DNA of 64,000 nucleotides from assembly GCA_036752825.1 (NCBI GenBank), contig DAIORV010000002.1, positions 13,886 to 77,885 on the forward strand, read 5' to 3'. The position numbers were made by a program, and so were the translations under genes. The notes under the pieces are model-generated. The model made no database searches and was not told the DNA's origin. It saw only the letters and a program-made list of their open reading frames with translations. Below are positions 61,307-64,000 of this stretch, piece after piece. How positions within the stretch are numbered: the first letter of the stretch is position 1; each line of letters opens with the position of its first letter. This DNA comes from UBA5177 sp002413265 (GTDB lineage Bacteria > Chloroflexota > UBA5177).

Positions 61307-62653
61307 TTGGACGCGCAAAGTGTCTGGCGGTCCGTGCTTGCAAACCTTCAGGCCAGCATGGTTCCGACCAATTTCGATACCTGGCTTCGGCCCACTCGTG
61401 GCATCGAATGCGATGGCAACACGCTTGTCGTCGGCGTTCCCAATACCTACGGTAGAGAATGGCTTGAACAACGTCTCTCCGCAGTCATCCGAAAGACCTT
61501 GTCTGAAGTCGGGCAACCGCAGCTGGACGTTCGTTTTCAAGTCATGAGCGAGCTCAGCCAGCAAAATGGGAAGCGTACCCGCGGACGATCTCAGTCGTCA
61601 GGAACACGAGCTTTGTTGTACGGACAACGCACAGAATTTAACCAACGCTACACGTTTGACGATTACATAGTCGGAGGGAGTAACCGGTTTGCTCACGCCG
61701 CGGCAAGCGCCGTTGCGGAGCGACCCGCGCAGACCTACAACCCGCTCTACATTTACGGCGGTGTGGGCCTGGGGAAGACCCATCTACTGCACGCCGTCGG
61801 GCACGCCGTCAATCGTGAGTACCCGGACTACCGGGTAGTCTATGCGACCTCCGAGCGCTTCATGAACGAAATGATCAAGGCGATCAGAGATGGCACGACG
61901 GAAGACTTCCGGGATCACTATCGTTCGGTGGATGTCCTGCTGATCGATGACATCCAGTTCATCGCAGGTAAGGAAAGCACCCAGGAAGAGTTCTTTCACA
62001 CCTTCAACGCGCTCCACGACAGCGGCAAGCAGATAGTCATCACCTGTGACAAGCCTCCCAAGGCAATGAACCCGTTGGAGGACAGACTGCGCTCACGTTT
62101 CGAGTGGGGTCTGATAGCCGACATCCAGCCTCCGGACCTGGAAACCCGAATTGCCATCCTGCGGTCCAAAGCAGAGCTGCAAGACCTGCCCGTGCCTCAA
62201 GACGTTATCCAGTACCTGGCGCGACGGGTGCCGAGCAACATCCGCGAGCTGGAGGGAAGCCTAAATCGGATCATTGCTTACGCGTCGTTGAACGAGCGAC
62301 AACTAAGTGTGGACCTGGCAGCTGCCGCGCTCGACAGCTTGAGCGGCCCGCGACGCGCCCAGCTCACTCCTCAGTCGATCATTGCCTGCGTAGCCAAGTA
62401 CTTTAACCTGCCCATGGACGATATGACCGGCAAGAGCAGGGACAAGTCGATTGTGGTCCCGCGCCAGATCTCCATGTACCTCGTTCGGGAGGAGACGAGT
62501 GCGTCTCTTGAACACATCGGTCAGCTGCTCGGCGGGCGAGATCACACCACGGTCATGCACGGATGGGACAAGATCAGCGCGGCTGTGCAAGAGGACCATC
62601 AACTGAGAAACGACGTGCTCGCGATACGCAGCATGCTCTACGGGAACGAATAG
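61307..62653 (+). CDS. dnaA: Chromosomal replication initiator DnaA
   Basis: 448 residues with all four domains. Domain I has VWRSVLANLQ and NFDTWLRPTR, a short variable domain II follows, then the AAA+ domain opens RYTFDDYIVGGSNRFA. Walker A is GGVGLGKTH, Walker B LLIDDIQFIAGK. Domain IV has VPRQISMYLVREETSASLE and the signature GGRDHTTVMHGWDKI. TTG start at 61307. dnaN does not follow; a minus-strand gene and ileS do. Confidence 0.96.
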   Translation: MDAQSVWRSVLANLQASMVPTNFDTWLRPTRGIECDGNTLVVGVPNTYGREWLEQRLSAVIRKTLSEVGQPQLDVRFQVMSELSQQNGKRTRGRSQSSGTRALLYGQRTEFNQRYTFDDYIVGGSNRFAHAAASAVAERPAQTYNPLYIYGGVGLGKTHLLHAVGHAVNREYPDYRVVYATSERFMNEMIKAIRDGTTEDFRDHYRSVDVLLIDDIQFIAGKESTQEEFFHTFNALHDSGKQIVITCDKPPKAMNPLEDRLRSRFEWGLIADIQPPDLETRIAILRSKAELQDLPVPQDVIQYLARRVPSNIRELEGSLNRIIAYASLNERQLSVDLAAAALDSLSGPRRAQLTPQSIIACVAKYFNLPMDDMTGKSRDKSIVVPRQISMYLVREETSASLEHIGQLLGGRDHTTVMHGWDKISAAVQEDHQLRNDVLAIRSMLYGNE

Positions 62654-62678
62654 CGTCCGTGCACAATACGCGCCAAAA

Positions 62679-62716
62679 TGTGGAAAACCGGGCTCTTTGG
62701 AGCACATTTATCCACT
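62679..62716. other. DnaA-box pair, candidate origin region
   Basis: In the 82-base gap after dnaA, TGTGGAAAA (62679-62687) is the reverse complement of TTTTCCACA, a perfect match to TTWTNCACA. TTATCCACT (62708-62716) matches 8 of 9. Two boxes in so short a space suggest part of oriC, though functional origins usually have more boxes and an AT-rich unwinding element. Confidence 0.4.
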
Positions 62717-62735
62717 TTGCCGGCAGTTATGGTAA

Positions 62736-63338
62736 TCAGGCGAACTTCTTGGCGATTGAGCGGTAATCCAAAAGGTTCCATACCTGACCTTCGTGGGTGC
62801 GTCCCCACCGCTTCCATGGAATGCGGCCCGCGGATTGAAAGCTCATATAGGCAACTATGGCCGTGTACGGCGCTTGTGCTCCGCTATGGAACCGGCCAAC
62901 CAGCTCCATGTCGTACACCGGTAAGCCGCTGATATAGATGCTCTTCAGAAGCGCGAAGACGTCGGCCTTTGCCTCCCGCAAGCGCCAGGACGGACCCAAT
63001 GGATGATCGTTTAGCAAGAATTTGATGACCACCGAACGATAGGTCCTGGCCACGTCTGGAGGCACCAATCCGATGCCGAGCGTGGAAACCTTCACGCTCA
63101 AAAATCGAGTCTTCGGTCCCGTCGGGTAAGCCGGACCAAGCACCTTCGTTGCCAGGCGCTGCAGCTTTGCCTCCAGGAGCTCATCCCGAACCGACCGTAC
63201 GGGAACGGGAGTTGTTTGCACGGACTTATTGGAAGAAGTATGTCCGATGACCCCAGATGCGAGAAGGGTTACCAGGACTCCGATGACGAAGCCGGACAGA
63301 GTCGACGCAACGAGTGGCGGACTGGGCAGGCGATTCAC
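62736..63338 (-). CDS. Membrane-anchored hypothetical protein
   Basis: 200 residues from GTG 63338; TTG 63374 would add 12. One transmembrane helix near residues 12-32 (STLSGFVIGVLVTLLASGV) is followed by an extracytoplasmic part with no recognised domain. It contains FLSVKVSTLGIGLVPPDV, YRSVVIKFLLND and a Trp-rich end (GRIPWKRWGRTHEGQVWN). The start lacks a good ribosome site. It lies between dnaA and ileS, read in the ileS direction after a 45-base gap. Confidence 0.6.
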   Translation of the reverse strand: MNRLPSPPLVASTLSGFVIGVLVTLLASGVIGHTSSNKSVQTTPVPVRSVRDELLEAKLQRLATKVLGPAYPTGPKTRFLSVKVSTLGIGLVPPDVARTYRSVVIKFLLNDHPLGPSWRLREAKADVFALLKSIYISGLPVYDMELVGRFHSGAQAPYTAIVAYMSFQSAGRIPWKRWGRTHEGQVWNLLDYRSIAKKFA

Positions 63339-63383
63339 GATCTGAGTACAGCACGGTGCAGTCCGAAACCGCAAGTGCTGGCG

Positions 63384-64000
63384 CTACGAGGCCTTGTCAA
63401 TGCCAATCTTCAGCCAGTCGTTGCCCACCGTCGTCTCGGCGCTATAGTGAGCCCCATCCGTTTCTCCGAGTTCGAGTGCTTTCGCAAGCGTCTCGGATGC
63501 GACGTAGTCCTGATGCTCAATAATCGCTTGTTCGAGGTCAGGTGAGGCCTCGTAGCGAAGGCGAATTCTGTCCTCAACTCTCAGGCCAGCTGCCTTGCGC
63601 CATTGGTTGACGTGGCGCACCACCTCTCGCGCAAGCCCCTCGCTGCGCAACGCCGGCGTAATCTCAGTGTCCAGTGCGATCACAAAGCCTTCACCCGCCA
63701 TGGCCGCAAAACCCTCTCGCTGCGTCACCGATGGCAGGATGTCCGACGGCGCCAGCTCAATTGACTGTCCATCCACCTCGAGCCGAACCGAGTCTCCACG
63801 CTCGACCCTCGTCACGATCTCCGCCGGATCTTGGTCGGCCAGGGCTGCGCGGATTTTAGGTACCAGTTTTCCGTAGCGCGGTCCGATCGCCGGGAGGTTG
63901 GGAAGGACTCGGTACTCGACAAAGTCATCCCCTTCCTCGGCGAAGACCAGCTCTTTGACATTGAGCTCCTCCGTAATGATGTCGGAGACAGAACGAATAG
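63384..64000 (-). CDS. ileS: Isoleucine-tRNA ligase, C-terminal part (gene runs off the window)
   Basis: The last 205 codons of the gene, open to the right edge. ALDTEITPALRSEGLAREVV, LRVEDRIRLRYEA and, beyond the first internal GTG, SDIITEELNVKELVFAEEG and PNLPAIGPRYGKLVPK are the C-terminal block (DUF5915-like) of the eukaryote-like IleS2 type, with no zinc-finger cysteines. Catalytic domain is outside the window. In many bacteria ileS precedes lspA-rluD; here dnaA and an unknown gene lie between and ileS is inverted. Confidence 0.9.
   Translation of the reverse strand, partial: IRSVSDIITEELNVKELVFAEEGDDFVEYRVLPNLPAIGPRYGKLVPKIRAALADQDPAEIVTRVERGDSVRLEVDGQSIELAPSDILPSVTQREGFAAMAGEGFVIALDTEITPALRSEGLAREVVRHVNQWRKAAGLRVEDRIRLRYEASPDLEQAIIEHQDYVASETLAKALELGETDGAHYSAETTVGNDWLKIGIDKAS

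Overview
The window is a gene-dense bacterial chromosome segment, visibly G+C-rich, with no prophage, insertion sequence or CRISPR array. GTG and TTG starts are frequent, many neighbours overlap by 4 bp, and several convergent pairs overlap at their 3' ends. A run of 10 N at 18618-18627 shows it comes from a scaffolded draft genome. A LytR-CpsA-Psr protein, a YkuD L,D-transpeptidase, an inositol-phosphoceramide-synthase-like PAP2 protein, an IleS with a DUF5915-like C-terminus and a split B12 mutase suggest a terrestrial aerobic lineage such as Chloroflexota or Dormibacterota. That placement is inference, since there is no rRNA in the window.

Layout. (1) 1-792: end of a DUF2851-like gene and apt, then tRNA-Glu. 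(2) 1169-10695: a nine-gene acyl-CoA operon holding etfB, etfA, three acyl-CoA dehydrogenases, a thiolase, a MeaB GTPase and a two-subunit B12 mutase. The mutase has the isobutyryl-CoA mutase residues (Phe80, Gln198), not the methylmalonyl-CoA mutase pair. A cobalamin adenosyltransferase follows at 11254. (3) 11960-17801: a double zinc-ribbon protein, the t6A operon tsaE-tsaB-rimI-tsaD, an ABC1/UbiB kinase with a small RiPP-precursor-like protein behind it, and tRNA-Leu and tRNA-Pro. (4) 17838-26666: envelope genes (two GT-C membrane glycosyltransferases, PAP2, RDD, YkuD), rsmG, and a lone hutU.

(5) 26904-42486: a complete 14-gene complex I operon nuoA-N in canonical order, followed 22 bp later by a FixC-type ETF:quinone oxidoreductase. 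The dehydrogenases of region 2 pass electrons to ETF (EtfAB). The FixC-like enzyme could pass them on to quinone, the pool that NADH also feeds through complex I. (6) 42492-51084: a radical SAM / GT4 / MFS operon, an inositol-phosphatase-like enzyme, an LCP protein fused to a TolB-like propeller, a GNAT, a SAM-hydrolase-family protein and a lipoprotein. (7) 51141-59574: hom, moaE/moaD, purH, mdh, a secreted Asp-box repeat protein and a second GT4. (8) 59643-64000: lspA-rluD, then dnaA with two DnaA-box-like sites just after it, a membrane-anchored unknown, and the 3' part of ileS running off the end.

Most functional calls rest on recognised motifs and family lengths read by eye. Promoter calls are pattern matches only.
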